Assembly: GCF_001522585.2 (NCBI RefSeq)
Contig: NZ_CP013373.1
Span: 1,984,001-2,048,000 of the forward strand
Reading direction: 5' to 3'
DNA: 64,000 nt
Source of the DNA: Burkholderia sp. NRF60-BP8
GTDB taxonomy: Bacteria > Pseudomonadota > Gammaproteobacteria > Burkholderiales > Burkholderiaceae
Positions within the stretch are counted from its first letter, which is position 1; each line of letters opens with the position of its first letter. Made by a program: the position numbers and the translations under genes. Positions 1 to 8,583 of this stretch are shown piece after piece. The notes under the pieces were generated by a model. That model ran no database searches. It was not told the DNA's origin and saw only the letters and a program-made list of their open reading frames with translations.

Positions 1-567
1 GCGGCGGATTTCGTCGTCGCGGCCGATCACCGGATCGAGCTTGCCCGCGCGGGCGCGCTCGGTCAGGTCGACCGTGTATTTCTTCAGCGCCTCGCGCTGG
101 CTTTCCGCGTCCTGGCTGTGCACCTGCGAGCCGCCGCGCACCGCGGCGATCGCGGCTTCGAGCGACTTGCGCGTGAGGCCGTGCTGGCGTGCGAGCTTGC
201 CGGCCTCGCCCTTGTCGTCGGACACGGCGAGCAGGAACATCTCGCTCGCGATGAACGTGTCGTTGAGCTTCTGCGCTTCCTTGTCGGCCTGGTTCAGCAG
301 CCCGGCCAACTCACGGCCGATCTGGATGTCGCCGCCCGTGCCCGTCACTTGCGGCAGGCGCGAGATCGCTTCGTTCAGCGCGCCTTGCAGCGCCTGCACG
401 TGCACGCCCGCGCGCGACATCAGCGAGCGGGCCGAGCCGTCCTGCTGCGCGACGAGCGCCGCCAGCACGTGAACGGGTTCGATGTATTGATTGTCGCGGC
501 CGGCCGCAAGGCTTTGCGCGTCCGCGAGTGCTTCCTGGAACTTGGTGGTGAGCTTGTCGATTCTCAT
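1..567 (-). CDS. clpB: ATP-dependent chaperone ClpB, N-terminal part (runs off the left edge)
   Basis: ClpB is the Hsp100 disaggregase that works with DnaK to rescue aggregated proteins in the cytoplasm. Only the first 189 codons are present. They cover the repeat-containing Clp N domain (start MRIDKLTTKFQEALADAQ) and the lead into nucleotide-binding domain 1, ending in the linker DPVIGRDDEIRR that typically precedes the first Walker A. The start is the ATG at 565-567, with GGAGG about 10 nt upstream. A heat-shock-type promoter lies at 601-628. The family is about 860 residues long, so most of the gene is outside the window. Identity is clear from the N domain and the linker. Confidence 0.95.
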   Translation of the reverse strand, partial: MRIDKLTTKFQEALADAQSLAAGRDNQYIEPVHVLAALVAQQDGSARSLMSRAGVHVQALQGALNEAISRLPQVTGTGGDIQIGRELAGLLNQADKEAQKLNDTFIASEMFLLAVSDDKGEAGKLARQHGLTRKSLEAAIAAVRGGSQVHSQDAESQREALKKYTVDLTERARAGKLDPVIGRDDEIRR

Positions 568-600
568 TTAGTCGAGACCTCCAATTTTCGATTACCACCA

Positions 601-628
601 AGATGAGGATGGTCATGCGGCTTTCAAG
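601..628 (-). promoter_or_regulatory. Sigma-32 (RpoH) type promoter of clpB
   Basis: On the minus strand CTTGAAA (622-628) is followed after 14 nt by CTCATCT (601-607). The heat-shock consensus is CTTGAAA, 11-16 nt, CCCATnT, so the upstream box matches fully and the downstream box has one mismatch in its defined positions. It sits about 35 bp before the clpB ATG, the expected place for a chaperone promoter. Confidence 0.75.
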
Positions 629-725
629 CGAAATTCGGGTTGATTCAGCGCAAAAATTGCCGGATAGCCTGAAAACGGTCCAGCGGTGTGATGAGGGGGC
701 GGAGTCGGCGCGCGGCGCCCGTGTG

Positions 726-1244
726 TCAGTGGGCCTTCGACGACGGCTCGGCGGCGGCCGGCGCGTCGTCCGGCATTGGTGCGGAACGCACGAGCGCGAC
801 CGGACGGATGCCGAGCAGCGCCATGAGCGGTGACGCGGGCTCGGCCAGGTTGCCGAGCGTGTGACGATCGAGTTCCGCGAAGAACGCATCGCGCGCGGCC
901 GCCAGCACGCCCTTCAGCCGGCACTGCGGCTCGATCACGCAGCCGCGCGACTCGCTGCCGTCGGGCGAAAAGCAGCCGACCAGCGCGAAGTCGTTCTCGG
1001 TCGCCCGCACGACCTGGCCGACCGTCAGTTCCAGCGAATCGGCAAACAGCCGCAACCCGCCGTTGCGGCCGCGAACGGTGTCGACCCAGCCCAGTTCGCC
1101 GAGTCGCTGGACGACTTTCATCAGATGGTTCTTCGAGATGCCGTAGGCGTCCGAGATCTCCTGGATCGTCGCGAGCCCGTCACCGCGCACGGCCAGGTAC
1201 AGCATCACGCGTAGCGAATAGTCGGTGTAGTCGGTGAGTCTCAT
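726..1244 (-). CDS. nsrR: Rrf2-family transcriptional regulator, NsrR-like
   Basis: A 172-residue Rrf2 winged-helix protein. The helix-turn-helix region is near residues 25-60 (ISDAYGISKNHLMKVVQRL). Three cysteines at about 91, 102 and 108 are the expected ligands for a nitric-oxide-sensing Fe-S cluster, although the C-x10-C-x5-C spacing differs from the E. coli NsrR spacing. The start MRLTDYTDYSLRVM is canonical for NsrR. It is transcribed away from a globin gene, which fits a nitrosative-stress repressor and its likely target. The acidic and Ala-rich C-terminal tail after residue 150 is an extension. NsrR is preferred over IscR because there is no isc cluster nearby. Confidence 0.82.
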   Translation of the reverse strand: MRLTDYTDYSLRVMLYLAVRGDGLATIQEISDAYGISKNHLMKVVQRLGELGWVDTVRGRNGGLRLFADSLELTVGQVVRATENDFALVGCFSPDGSESRGCVIEPQCRLKGVLAAARDAFFAELDRHTLGNLAEPASPLMALLGIRPVALVRSAPMPDDAPAAAEPSSKAH

Positions 1245-1366
1245 GAGCGAATACGGAAAAGATCGATCGTGCCCCGATTACCTCAGCCGGGCGGCTCTCG
1301 ATGCGTGCAGGGCCGATGATGGTGCCGTGGCGCGGCCGCGGGTTGCCGGAAGCGCGTGCGCGCAAT

Positions 1367-1382
1367 AAGATGCGCAGTATCT
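1367..1382. promoter_or_regulatory. Possible NsrR half-site upstream of the globin gene
   Basis: The sequence AAGATGCGCAGTATCT has AGAT/ATCT ends, and its left part matches the AAGATGC half of the classical NsrR box. The right half is poor. It lies about 105 bp upstream of the globin ATG, in the nsrR-globin divergent gap. This is a weak call based on motif likeness and context only. Confidence 0.3.
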
Positions 1383-1485
1383 ACACGTTTTCAGGGGTTA
1401 CAGGACGCTATTTTGCGTCAAAATCCGGCCGGCGTCCTGCTCGTCTCCCGCGCCGCCGCCCCGATCCACCGGCCCCTTTTTTGTC

Positions 1486-2046
1486 ATGACTGCCCTGCCC
1501 GCCTCGCCCGAACCCGCACCGGCCCGCCCTCGCGACGCCGAGCCGACCGAAGACAACATCCGCGACCTCGTCTACGCGTTCTACGACCGCGTGCGCGCCG
1601 ATCCGCTGCTCGGGCCCGTGTTCGACGCGAAGCTGGCCGGGCGCTGGGACGATCATCTGCCGAAGATGGTGACGTTCTGGTCGAGCCTCGTGCTCGGCAC
1701 CAAGGGCTATCGCGGCAACGTGCAGCAAGCGCACCAGCCGCTCGAGGGGATCGAGCCGGCCCATTTCAGCCGCTGGCTGTCGCTGTTCCTGAAGACCGTC
1801 GACGCGCGCTACGCGCCGCCCGCGGCGATCCGTTTCATGGAGCCCGCATTGCGGATCGCGCAGAGCCTGCAGTTGAGCCGGTTCGGTTGGGACTACCGGA
1901 TTCCACCCGAGCAGCAGGCGCTCCTCGACGCGATCGCGCCGCGCCGCCGCGACACGGACGACGATCCGCATGGGTTGCCGTCGCGCGCCCGCGGCGAGCC
2001 GTTTCCGACGAAGATCATCGGGCGCGGCGTCGACCCGGACGCGTAA
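1486..2046 (+). CDS. Group III truncated haemoglobin-like protein
   Basis: A 186-residue protein with a trHb core from about residue 20 to 145: DLVYAFYDRVRADPLLGPVF in helix B, then HLPKMVTFWSSLVLGT and the GNVQQAH segment carrying the putative proximal histidine region, as in group III (P) globins. Group III globins bind haem and O2/NO, and a role in NO detoxification is inferred here from the divergent NsrR-like gene. A Pro/Ala-rich N-terminal leader and a charged tail (about 147-186) flank the globin fold. The start is the ATG at 1486; a longer reading frame in another phase across the same DNA is a GC-rich shadow. Confidence 0.8.
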   Translation: MTALPASPEPAPARPRDAEPTEDNIRDLVYAFYDRVRADPLLGPVFDAKLAGRWDDHLPKMVTFWSSLVLGTKGYRGNVQQAHQPLEGIEPAHFSRWLSLFLKTVDARYAPPAAIRFMEPALRIAQSLQLSRFGWDYRIPPEQQALLDAIAPRRRDTDDDPHGLPSRARGEPFPTKIIGRGVDPDA

Positions 2047-2108
2047 CGCCCGTCACGCACGACGATGGCGTGCATGCGGCACGTCGCCGCATCGCCCGGG
2101 TGCCGCGC

Positions 2109-2585
2109 TCAGCGCGGCGTGTTGCCCGACTCGAGGCCCCAGCGCGCGAGCGCGGCGTCGTCGGTATTGCGCGCATCGACCCAGCGCTCGCCGTCCGGCG
2201 TCGTTTCCTTTTTCCAGAACGGCGCCTCGGTCTTCAGATAGTCCATCACGAACTCGCACGACGCGAACGCATCGCCGCGGTGCGACGCGACCGTCGCGAC
2301 CATCACGATCTGGTCGAGGGGCAGCAGCCTGCCGACCCGATGCACGATCGCGACGTCGATGCCCGGCCAGCGGCGGCCGGCCTCGGCCGCGATCTTCTCG
2401 AGCGCCTTCTCGGTCATGCCCGGATAGTGCTCGAGTTCCATGACGGCGACCGCATCGCCTTCGTTCAGGTCACGCACCGTGCCGACGAAGCACGCGACCG
2501 CGCCGATCTTCGGGTTGCGCGCGCGCAACGCCGCCACTTCGGCATTCAGATCGAAATCGTCGGTCTGGACTCGCACCATAGCCAT
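2109..2585 (-). CDS. moaE: Molybdopterin synthase catalytic subunit MoaE
   Basis: The large subunit of MPT synthase, which transfers two sulfurs from MoaD thiocarboxylate to cyclic pyranopterin monophosphate to make molybdopterin. It has 158 residues, close to the family length. Recognisable blocks are FVGTVR (33-38), VHRVGRL (81-87) and the active-site region LKTEAPFWKKE (117-127), which holds the lysines corresponding to the catalytic pair of E. coli MoaE. It is last in a leftward moeA-moaD-moaE series, but is separated from moaD by a 157-bp gap filled with three copies of a palindromic repeat. Confidence 0.95.
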   Translation of the reverse strand: MAMVRVQTDDFDLNAEVAALRARNPKIGAVACFVGTVRDLNEGDAVAVMELEHYPGMTEKALEKIAAEAGRRWPGIDVAIVHRVGRLLPLDQIVMVATVASHRGDAFASCEFVMDYLKTEAPFWKKETTPDGERWVDARNTDDAALARWGLESGNTPR

Positions 2586-2596
2586 CGTCTGCTCCT

Positions 2597-2737
2597 GTCG
2601 ACCCGAGTTGGCGCTTTAGCGCTTACTCGGGTCCCATGCATCGCTGTCGACCCGAGTTAGCGCTTTAGCGCTTACTCGGGTCCCATGCTTCGCGGTCGAC
2701 CCGAGTGAGCGCTTCAGCGCTTGCCCGGGCCCCTTGC
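2597..2737. repeat. Three tandem copies of a 49-bp-period palindromic repeat between moaD and moaE
   Basis: The same unit starts at 2597, 2646 and 2695, exactly 49 bp apart. Each unit is an imperfect inverted repeat of about 32-34 bp (GACCCGAGTTAGCGC, a short TTTA-type loop, then GCGCTTACTCGGGTC) followed by CCCATGC and a few spacer bases. Copies 1 and 2 are almost identical; copy 3 has several changes (CCCGGGCC in place of TCGGGTCC). There is no open frame through it. It looks like a REP/BIME-type element. In RNA, each unit could form a strong hairpin between the moaD stop and the moaE start. Confidence 0.92.
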
Positions 2738-2742
2738 AAGCC

Positions 2743-3000
2743 TCAACCGCCCGTCACCGGCGGGAAGAACGCGACCTCGCAACCTTCGGTAAGCCGCGTG
2801 TCGGGGTCGGTCATCTCGTGGTTGCAGGCCATGCGCAGTGCGCGCCCTTCGGCGAGCGTGTCGGCCCACGCGCCGCCGCGCACGCGCAGCCACGCGCGCA
2901 CGTCGCCGACGGTCGTCACGCTGTCCGGCACGTCGGCTTCTTCGTCGGCCACGCCCAGTGCTTCACGCACGCTTGCAAAAAATTTCAGCTGAATCTTCAT
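2743..3000 (-). CDS. moaD: Molybdopterin synthase sulfur carrier subunit MoaD
   Basis: An 85-residue ubiquitin-fold sulfur carrier that ends in the diagnostic Gly-Gly (FFPPVTGG). MoeB-type adenylation of this terminus allows thiocarboxylate formation, and MoaE then uses the sulfur. The start MKIQLKFFASVREALG is typical. The stop codon lies only a few bases from the third repeat copy of the moaD-moaE gap. The gene follows moeA by 19 bp and is probably cotranscribed with it. Confidence 0.95.
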   Translation of the reverse strand: MKIQLKFFASVREALGVADEEADVPDSVTTVGDVRAWLRVRGGAWADTLAEGRALRMACNHEMTDPDTRLTEGCEVAFFPPVTGG

Positions 3001-3019
3001 GGTTCGGGGAGCCGCCGCG

Positions 3020-4267
3020 TTACGACAGCAATTCGGAAAACGGGATGAAACGCACGGTCTCGCCTGCGCTGATCGCGTGCTGCGGCGGATTGTCGATCAG
3101 GCCGTCGCCCCAGACCGTCGACGTGAGCACGGCCGAGCTCTGGTTCGGGAACAGGTCGAGGCCGCCGGCCGCATTGACGCGCGCACGCAGGAATTCGTTG
3201 CGCCGGTCGCCCTTGCTCTGCGAAAAATCGGCACGCAGCGACAACGCGCGCGGCGCGACGTCGCGCACACCGGACAGGCGCAGCAGGAACGGCCGCACGA
3301 ACAGCAGGAACGTGACGAAGCTCGAGACGGGATTGCCGGGCAGCCCGATGAAATGCGCGTCGGCGCGCTCGTCGCCGCGGCGCACCGCGCCGTACGCGAG
3401 CGGCTTGCCGGGCTTCATCGCGATCTGCCACAGCGCGAGCCGCCCTTCGGCCTCGACGGCCGGCTTCACGTGGTCCTCGTCGCCGACCGACACGCCGCCG
3501 CTCGTCAGGATCACGTCGTGATCGCGGGCGGCCTCGCGCAGCGTGTCGCGCGTCGCGGCCAGCGAGTCGGGCACGATCCCGTAGTCGGTCACGTGGCAGC
3601 CGAGCCGCTCGAGCAGCCCGCGCAGCGTGAAGCGGTTCGAGTTGTAGATCGCACCGGGCTTCAGCGGCTCGCCGGGCATCGTCAGTTCGTCGCCGGTGAA
3701 GAACACCGCCACGCGAATCCGCCGCGCGACCGACAGTTGCGCGCAGCCGACCGATGCGGCCAGGCCGAGCGCCTGCGGCGTGAGCCGCGTGCCGGCCGGC
3801 AGGATCACCGCACCCTGCCGGATGTCCGCGCCCTGCGCGGTGATCCATTCGCCGGCCTTCGGCGTGTGGAGGATCTCGACCGCGTCGCCGTCGGCCGACG
3901 TCTGCTCCTGCATCACGACGGCATCGGCGCCGGGCGGCACCGTCGCGCCGGTGAAGATCCGCGCGGCCGTGCCGGCCGCGAGCGGCGCGGCCGGATGGCC
4001 GGCCGGAATGCGCTGCGACACCGGCAAGCGTCGATCGCCGTGCAGCAGGTCGGCGACGCGCACCGCATAACCGTCCATCGCGCTCGTATGCATCGGCGGC
4101 ACGTCGAGCGGCGAACTCACGTCGGCCGCCAGCACGCGGCCGAGCGCGTCGAGCGTGGCGACGGTTTCGGCGCCGGGCAGCGGCTGCGCGGCATCGAGCA
4201 GCGCGGCGAGCGCCTCGGCGGTCGACAGCATCGGCGCGCGCGGCGCCGCGGGATTCGGGTTCGACAT
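3020..4267 (-). CDS. moeA: Molybdopterin molybdenumtransferase MoeA
   Basis: MoeA inserts molybdate into adenylated molybdopterin to finish the molybdenum cofactor. The 415 residues match the family length. Family marks are MDGYAVR (64-70), the central GGVSVGDEDHVK loop and the LPGNPVSSFVTF segment in domain III. The ATG at 4265-4267 begins MSNPNPAAP. It is the first gene of the leftward moeA-moaD-moaE group and is separated from thrC by 232 bp that carry a hairpin, so it may have its own promoter. Confidence 0.95.
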   Translation of the reverse strand: MSNPNPAAPRAPMLSTAEALAALLDAAQPLPGAETVATLDALGRVLAADVSSPLDVPPMHTSAMDGYAVRVADLLHGDRRLPVSQRIPAGHPAAPLAAGTAARIFTGATVPPGADAVVMQEQTSADGDAVEILHTPKAGEWITAQGADIRQGAVILPAGTRLTPQALGLAASVGCAQLSVARRIRVAVFFTGDELTMPGEPLKPGAIYNSNRFTLRGLLERLGCHVTDYGIVPDSLAATRDTLREAARDHDVILTSGGVSVGDEDHVKPAVEAEGRLALWQIAMKPGKPLAYGAVRRGDERADAHFIGLPGNPVSSFVTFLLFVRPFLLRLSGVRDVAPRALSLRADFSQSKGDRRNEFLRARVNAAGGLDLFPNQSSAVLTSTVWGDGLIDNPPQHAISAGETVRFIPFSELLS

Positions 4268-4411
4268 CGATGGAATCGGGAATCGTTGGAGTCAGTACGT
4301 CATTGTAGCGACGCCGCCACGCGGGCGTGCGATATGGCGGACATGCGAAGACTGTGATCGGCGCGAACCCGCGGATTTGGCACGCGTTTCGCGCCACCTG
4401 CGATGCCGCGG

Positions 4412-4465
4412 GCCAAACGAAACGGCCGGAACCCGATCCGTTCGACGAATCGGCATTCCGGCCGT
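4412..4465 (-). terminator. Hairpin downstream of thrC, possible weak terminator
   Basis: ACGGCCGGAA (4422-4431) pairs with TTCCGGCCGT (4456-4465), a 10-bp perfect stem, with further CGAT/ATCG pairing inside the loop. On the minus strand it is followed by a broken U-rich run (GTTTCGTTTGG), so termination after thrC is likely but not strong. Confidence 0.45.
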
Positions 4466-4499
4466 CCTGCACGACCGGGCCCGCAGGCCCGGCCGCGCG

Positions 4500-5951
4500 T
4501 CATGCGCCCGTATGGGCGGCGATGAAGTCCTTCACCTGCTGCGCATCGGCCTTCACAACCTCGAAGCGCTGCGGCAGCGCCTCGAGCCCGTCGAATGCGG
4601 CCGGCCGCTCGGCTTCGCGATCGAGCGCTTCGCGGATCGTCTCGCCGAACTTGATCGGCTGCGCCGTCTCGAGCACGACCATCGGCACGCCGGCCTCCAG
4701 ATGCTCGCGCGCGACCTTCACGCCGTCGGCCGTATGCGTATCGATCATCGTGTCGTAGCGCGAGAACACGTCGCGAATCGTCGCGATACGGTCGGCGTGG
4801 CTGCTGCGGCCGGACACGAAACCGAATTCGGCGACGCGCGCGAAATCGCCGCTCGCCGCGAGATCGAACCCGCCCTTCTCCTCGACGTCGCGGAACAGTT
4901 GCATCACGCGGGCCGGATCGCGGCCGAGCAGGTCGAACACGAAGCGCTCGAAGTTGGATGCCTTCGAGATGTCCATGCTCGGGCTGCTCGTGTGATAGGT
5001 GTTCTCGGCGCTGCGCACGCGATACGCGCCGGTGCGGAAGAACTCGTCGAGCACGTCGTTCTCGTTGGTCGCCACGACGAGCTTCGCGATCGGCAGGCCC
5101 ATCATCCGCGCAATGTGGCCCGCGCAGACGTTGCCGAAGTTGCCCGACGGCACCGTAAACGACACGCGCTCGTCGTTGGACCGCGTCGCCGCGAAGTAGC
5201 CCTTGAAGTAGTACACGACCTGCGCGACGACGCGCGCCCAGTTGATCGAGTTGACGGTGCCGATCTTCTGCCGCGCCTTGAACGCATGATCGTTCGACAC
5301 GGCCTTCACGATGTCCTGGCAATCGTCGAACACGCCTTCGACCGCGAGGTTGAAGATGTTCGGATCCTGCAGGCTGAACATCTGCGCCGTCTGGAACGCG
5401 CTCATCTTCTTGTGCGGCGACAGCATGAACACGCGCACGCCGGCCTTGCCGCGCATCGCGTATTCGGCCGCGCTGCCGGTGTCGCCCGACGTCGCGCCGA
5501 GGATGTTCAGCGTTTGGCCGTGCTTCGCGAGCGTGTACTCGAACAGGTTGCCGAGCAACTGCATCGCCATGTCCTTGAACGCGAGCGTCGGGCCGTTCGA
5601 CAGTTCGAGCAGCGACAGCGCCGCACCGCTCTCGGTGCCGAGCGTCTTCAGCGGCGTGATGTCGGACGCGTTCTCGCCGTGGCGCGTGTTGCTGTACACG
5701 GCGGCCGTATACGTGCGGCGCGTGATCGCGCGCAGGTCGTCGGCCGGCACGTCGTCGCAGAACTTCGACAGGATCTCGAATGCGAGATCCGCGTACGGCA
5801 GCGTGCGCCAGCGCGCGAGCTCGTCGGCGGAGACCTTCGGGTATTCGGCCGGCAGATAGAGCCCGCCGTCCTTCGCGAGACCGCCGAGCAGGATGTCGGA
5901 GAACGTGTGGCGCTCGCCGATGCCGGCGCCGCGCGTGGAAATGTAGTTCAT
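4500..5951 (-). CDS. thrC: Threonine synthase
   Basis: A PLP enzyme converting O-phosphohomoserine to threonine, the last step of the pathway. It has 483 residues, the length of the longer bacterial ThrC class. The PLP lysine is in SNGPTLAFKDMAMQLLGN (K126), and the phosphate-binding GATSGDTGSAAEYA loop follows. The protein ends with QQVKDFIAAHTGA. It lies 10 bp downstream of hom, so the two are cotranscribed for threonine synthesis from aspartate semialdehyde. Confidence 0.96.
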   Translation of the reverse strand: MNYISTRGAGIGERHTFSDILLGGLAKDGGLYLPAEYPKVSADELARWRTLPYADLAFEILSKFCDDVPADDLRAITRRTYTAAVYSNTRHGENASDITPLKTLGTESGAALSLLELSNGPTLAFKDMAMQLLGNLFEYTLAKHGQTLNILGATSGDTGSAAEYAMRGKAGVRVFMLSPHKKMSAFQTAQMFSLQDPNIFNLAVEGVFDDCQDIVKAVSNDHAFKARQKIGTVNSINWARVVAQVVYYFKGYFAATRSNDERVSFTVPSGNFGNVCAGHIARMMGLPIAKLVVATNENDVLDEFFRTGAYRVRSAENTYHTSSPSMDISKASNFERFVFDLLGRDPARVMQLFRDVEEKGGFDLAASGDFARVAEFGFVSGRSSHADRIATIRDVFSRYDTMIDTHTADGVKVAREHLEAGVPMVVLETAQPIKFGETIREALDREAERPAAFDGLEALPQRFEVVKADAQQVKDFIAAHTGA

Positions 5952-5961
5952 GTCGTCAGCC

Positions 5962-7290
5962 TCAGTTCAGCGCTTCCATGCGCAGCTTCGTCACCTTCGA
6001 CACGACGGTCGCGAGGCTCTCGATTTGTGCGATCGCCGCATTGACGTTCTTCTCGACCGTTTCGTGCGTGATCAGGATGATGTCGGTTTCGCCGTTCGCG
6101 CCGTCGATCTGCTCCGATTCCTTCTGCAGCAGCGCGTCGATCGAGATGCCCGATTCGGCGAGGATGCGCGTGATGGCGGCGAGCACGCCGGTCTGGTCGG
6201 CGACCCGCAGGCGCAGGTAGTAGCCGCTCGTCACTTCCTCGATCGGCAAAATCGGCGTATTCGACAGGCTGTCCGGCTGGAACGCGAGGTGCGGCACGCG
6301 ATGCTCGGGATCGGCCGTATGCAGGCGCGTGACGTCGACGAGATCCGCGACCACGGCCGACGCAGTCGGCTCCGCGCCCGCACCCTTGCCGTAGTACAGC
6401 GTCGTGCCGACCGCGTCGCCATGCACGACGACCGCGTTCATCGCGCCCTCGACGTTCGCGAGCAGGCGCTTTTCCGGGATCAGCGTCGGGTGCACGCGCA
6501 GCTCGATGCCGTTCGCGGCGCGGCGCGCGATGCCGAGCAGCTTGATCCGGTAGCCGAGCTCCTCCGCGTAGCGGATGTCGGTCGCGTCGAGCTTGCTGAT
6601 GCCTTCGACGTACGCGCGGTCGAACTGCACCGGCACGCCGAACGCGATCGCGCTCATGATCGTCGCCTTGTGCGCGGCGTCGACGCCTTCGATGTCGAAG
6701 GTCGGATCGGCTTCCGCGTAGCCGAGTTCCTGCGCGGCCTTCAGCGCGGTCGCGAAGTCGAGCCCGCGGTCGCGCATTTCCGACAGGATGTAGTTCGTCG
6801 TGCCGTTGATGATGCCGGCGATGTACTGGATGCGGTTCGCGGTCAGGCCTTCGCGCAGCGCCTTGATGATCGGGATGCCGCCGGCGACGGCCGCCTCGAA
6901 CGCGACCATCACGCCTTGCTCGCGCGCGGCTTCGAAGATCTCGGTGCCGTGCACCGCGAGCAGCGCCTTGTTCGCCGTCACGACGTGCTTGCCGTTCGCG
7001 ATCGCGCGCAGCACGAGCTCGCGCGCGATGCCCGTGCCACCGATCATCTCGGCGACGATCGCGATCGACGGATCGTCGACGACCGCGTTGAAATCGTCGG
7101 TGATCTGCGCGGTGCCGGCGTGAGCGCCGAGCGCGGCCTGCGCCTTGGCCGGGTTGCGCACGGCGATGCGCGCGACCTCGATGCCGCGCCCCGCGCGTCG
7201 TTTGATTTCTTCCTGGTTGCGGTGCAACACCGTGAAGGTGCCGCTGCCGACGGTGCCGAAGCCCAACAGGCCAACTTTGATCGGTTCCAT
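5962..7290 (-). CDS. hom: Homoserine dehydrogenase (with ACT domain)
   Basis: It reduces aspartate semialdehyde to homoserine with NAD(P)H. It has 442 residues: an N-terminal Rossmann fold with GFGTVGSG (10-17), a central catalytic domain, and a C-terminal ACT domain from about residue 360 (GYYLRLRVADQTGVLAAITRI), which usually mediates threonine feedback. There is no aspartokinase fusion. Order in the leftward unit is aminotransferase, hom, thrC. Confidence 0.96.
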   Translation of the reverse strand: MEPIKVGLLGFGTVGSGTFTVLHRNQEEIKRRAGRGIEVARIAVRNPAKAQAALGAHAGTAQITDDFNAVVDDPSIAIVAEMIGGTGIARELVLRAIANGKHVVTANKALLAVHGTEIFEAAREQGVMVAFEAAVAGGIPIIKALREGLTANRIQYIAGIINGTTNYILSEMRDRGLDFATALKAAQELGYAEADPTFDIEGVDAAHKATIMSAIAFGVPVQFDRAYVEGISKLDATDIRYAEELGYRIKLLGIARRAANGIELRVHPTLIPEKRLLANVEGAMNAVVVHGDAVGTTLYYGKGAGAEPTASAVVADLVDVTRLHTADPEHRVPHLAFQPDSLSNTPILPIEEVTSGYYLRLRVADQTGVLAAITRILAESGISIDALLQKESEQIDGANGETDIILITHETVEKNVNAAIAQIESLATVVSKVTKLRMEALN

Positions 7291-7344
7291 GCTGCGTGTG
7301 ATCGATGAGTAAGAAGTAGTGAGTTCCGTGCGGCCCCTGCCCGC

Positions 7345-8583
7345 TCAGACCGAATGGCGCTTGCGGTAGCCGTCGAGAAAGCGTGCGATCCGGTTGATCG
7401 AATCGGCCAGGTCGTCGAGGTTCGGCAGGAAGACCACGCGGAAGTGGTCCGGCGTCGCCCAGTTGAACCCCGTGCCCTGCACGAGCAGCACGCGTTCCTC
7501 GAGCAACAGGTCGAGAATGAACTGCTGGTCGTTCTGGATCGGGTAGAGCTTCGGGTCGAGGCGCGGGAACATGTACAGCGCGGCCTGCGGTTTCACGCAG
7601 GTCACGCCCGGGATCGACGTCAGCATGTCGTACGCGAGCTCGCGCTGCTTGTACAGGCGCCCGCTCGGCACGATCAGCTCGTTGATGCTCTGGTAGCCGC
7701 CGAGCGCCGTCTGGATCGCGAACTGGCCGGGCACGTTCGCGCACAGGCGCATCGACGACAGGATGCCGAGCCCTTCGAGGTAATCCTTTGCGCGCCGGCG
7801 GTTGTCGCCGCCGAGGCCCGACACGGCCATCCAGCCCGCGCGATAGCCGCACGACCGATAGCTCTTCGACAGGCTGTTGAACGTGACGGTGATCACGTCC
7901 TCCGACAGCGCACCCAGCGCGGTGTGCTCGAGGCCGTCGTAGACGATCTTGTCGTAGACCTCGTCGGCGAACACGATCAGCCCGTGCTGGCGCGCGATCT
8001 CGAGCAACTCGAGCAGCAATTCGTCGGAATAAAGCGCGCCGGTCGGATTGTTCGGGTTGATGACGACGATCGCCTTCGTGTTCGGCGTGATCTTGCTGCG
8101 GATGTCGTCGAGATCGGGCATCCACGCGTTCTGCTCGTCGCACACGTAGTGCACCGGCGTGCCGCCCGACAGGCTCACGGCGGCCGTCCACAGCGGGTAG
8201 TCGGGCGCGGGCAGCAGCACTTCGTCGCCGTCGTTCAGCAGCGCCTGGGTCGCCATCACGATCAGCTCGGACGCGCCGTTGCCGATGTAGATGTCGTCGA
8301 GGCCGACGCCGACGACGCCCTTTTCCTGCGTGTAGTGCATCACGGCCTTGCGCGCCGAGAACACGCCCTTCGAATCCGAATAGCCGGACGATGCCGGCAG
8401 GTTGCGGATCATGTCCTGGATGATCTCGTCCGGCGCGTCGAACCCGAACGGCGCGAGGTTGCCGATGTTCAGCTTGATGATGCGGTGGCCTTCTTCCTCG
8501 AGGCGCTTCGCGTGCTCGAGCACCGGGCCACGGATGTCGTAGCAGACGTTGAGCAGCTTGTTCGACTTCTGAATCGGTTTCAC
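7345..8583 (-). CDS. alaA: PLP-dependent aminotransferase, AlaA type (glutamate-pyruvate transaminase family)
   Basis: A class I/II fold-type I aminotransferase, close to AlaA/YfbQ, which makes alanine from pyruvate and glutamate. With the GTG start at 8581-8583 (VKPIQKSNKLLNVCYDIRGP) it has 412 residues. The reading frame continues upstream but that part is low-complexity, and AGGA lies about 11 nt before the GTG. Key marks are VINPNNPTGALY (174-185), VFADEVYDK and the PLP lysine in FNSLSKSYRSCGYRAGW (K240). It heads the leftward hom-thrC unit with a 54-bp gap. The exact amino-acid substrate cannot be read from the sequence. Confidence 0.85.
   Translation of the reverse strand: MKPIQKSNKLLNVCYDIRGPVLEHAKRLEEEGHRIIKLNIGNLAPFGFDAPDEIIQDMIRNLPASSGYSDSKGVFSARKAVMHYTQEKGVVGVGLDDIYIGNGASELIVMATQALLNDGDEVLLPAPDYPLWTAAVSLSGGTPVHYVCDEQNAWMPDLDDIRSKITPNTKAIVVINPNNPTGALYSDELLLELLEIARQHGLIVFADEVYDKIVYDGLEHTALGALSEDVITVTFNSLSKSYRSCGYRAGWMAVSGLGGDNRRRAKDYLEGLGILSSMRLCANVPGQFAIQTALGGYQSINELIVPSGRLYKQRELAYDMLTSIPGVTCVKPQAALYMFPRLDPKLYPIQNDQQFILDLLLEERVLLVQGTGFNWATPDHFRVVFLPNLDDLADSINRIARFLDGYRKRHSV

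Noticed and set aside
5948..8191. Very long open frames antiphase to hom and the aminotransferase, rich in Arg and Ala
   Set aside because: They are mirror frames of GC-rich genes; composition is Arg/Ala/Gly-biased with no domain, while the hom and aminotransferase frames carry full motifs.
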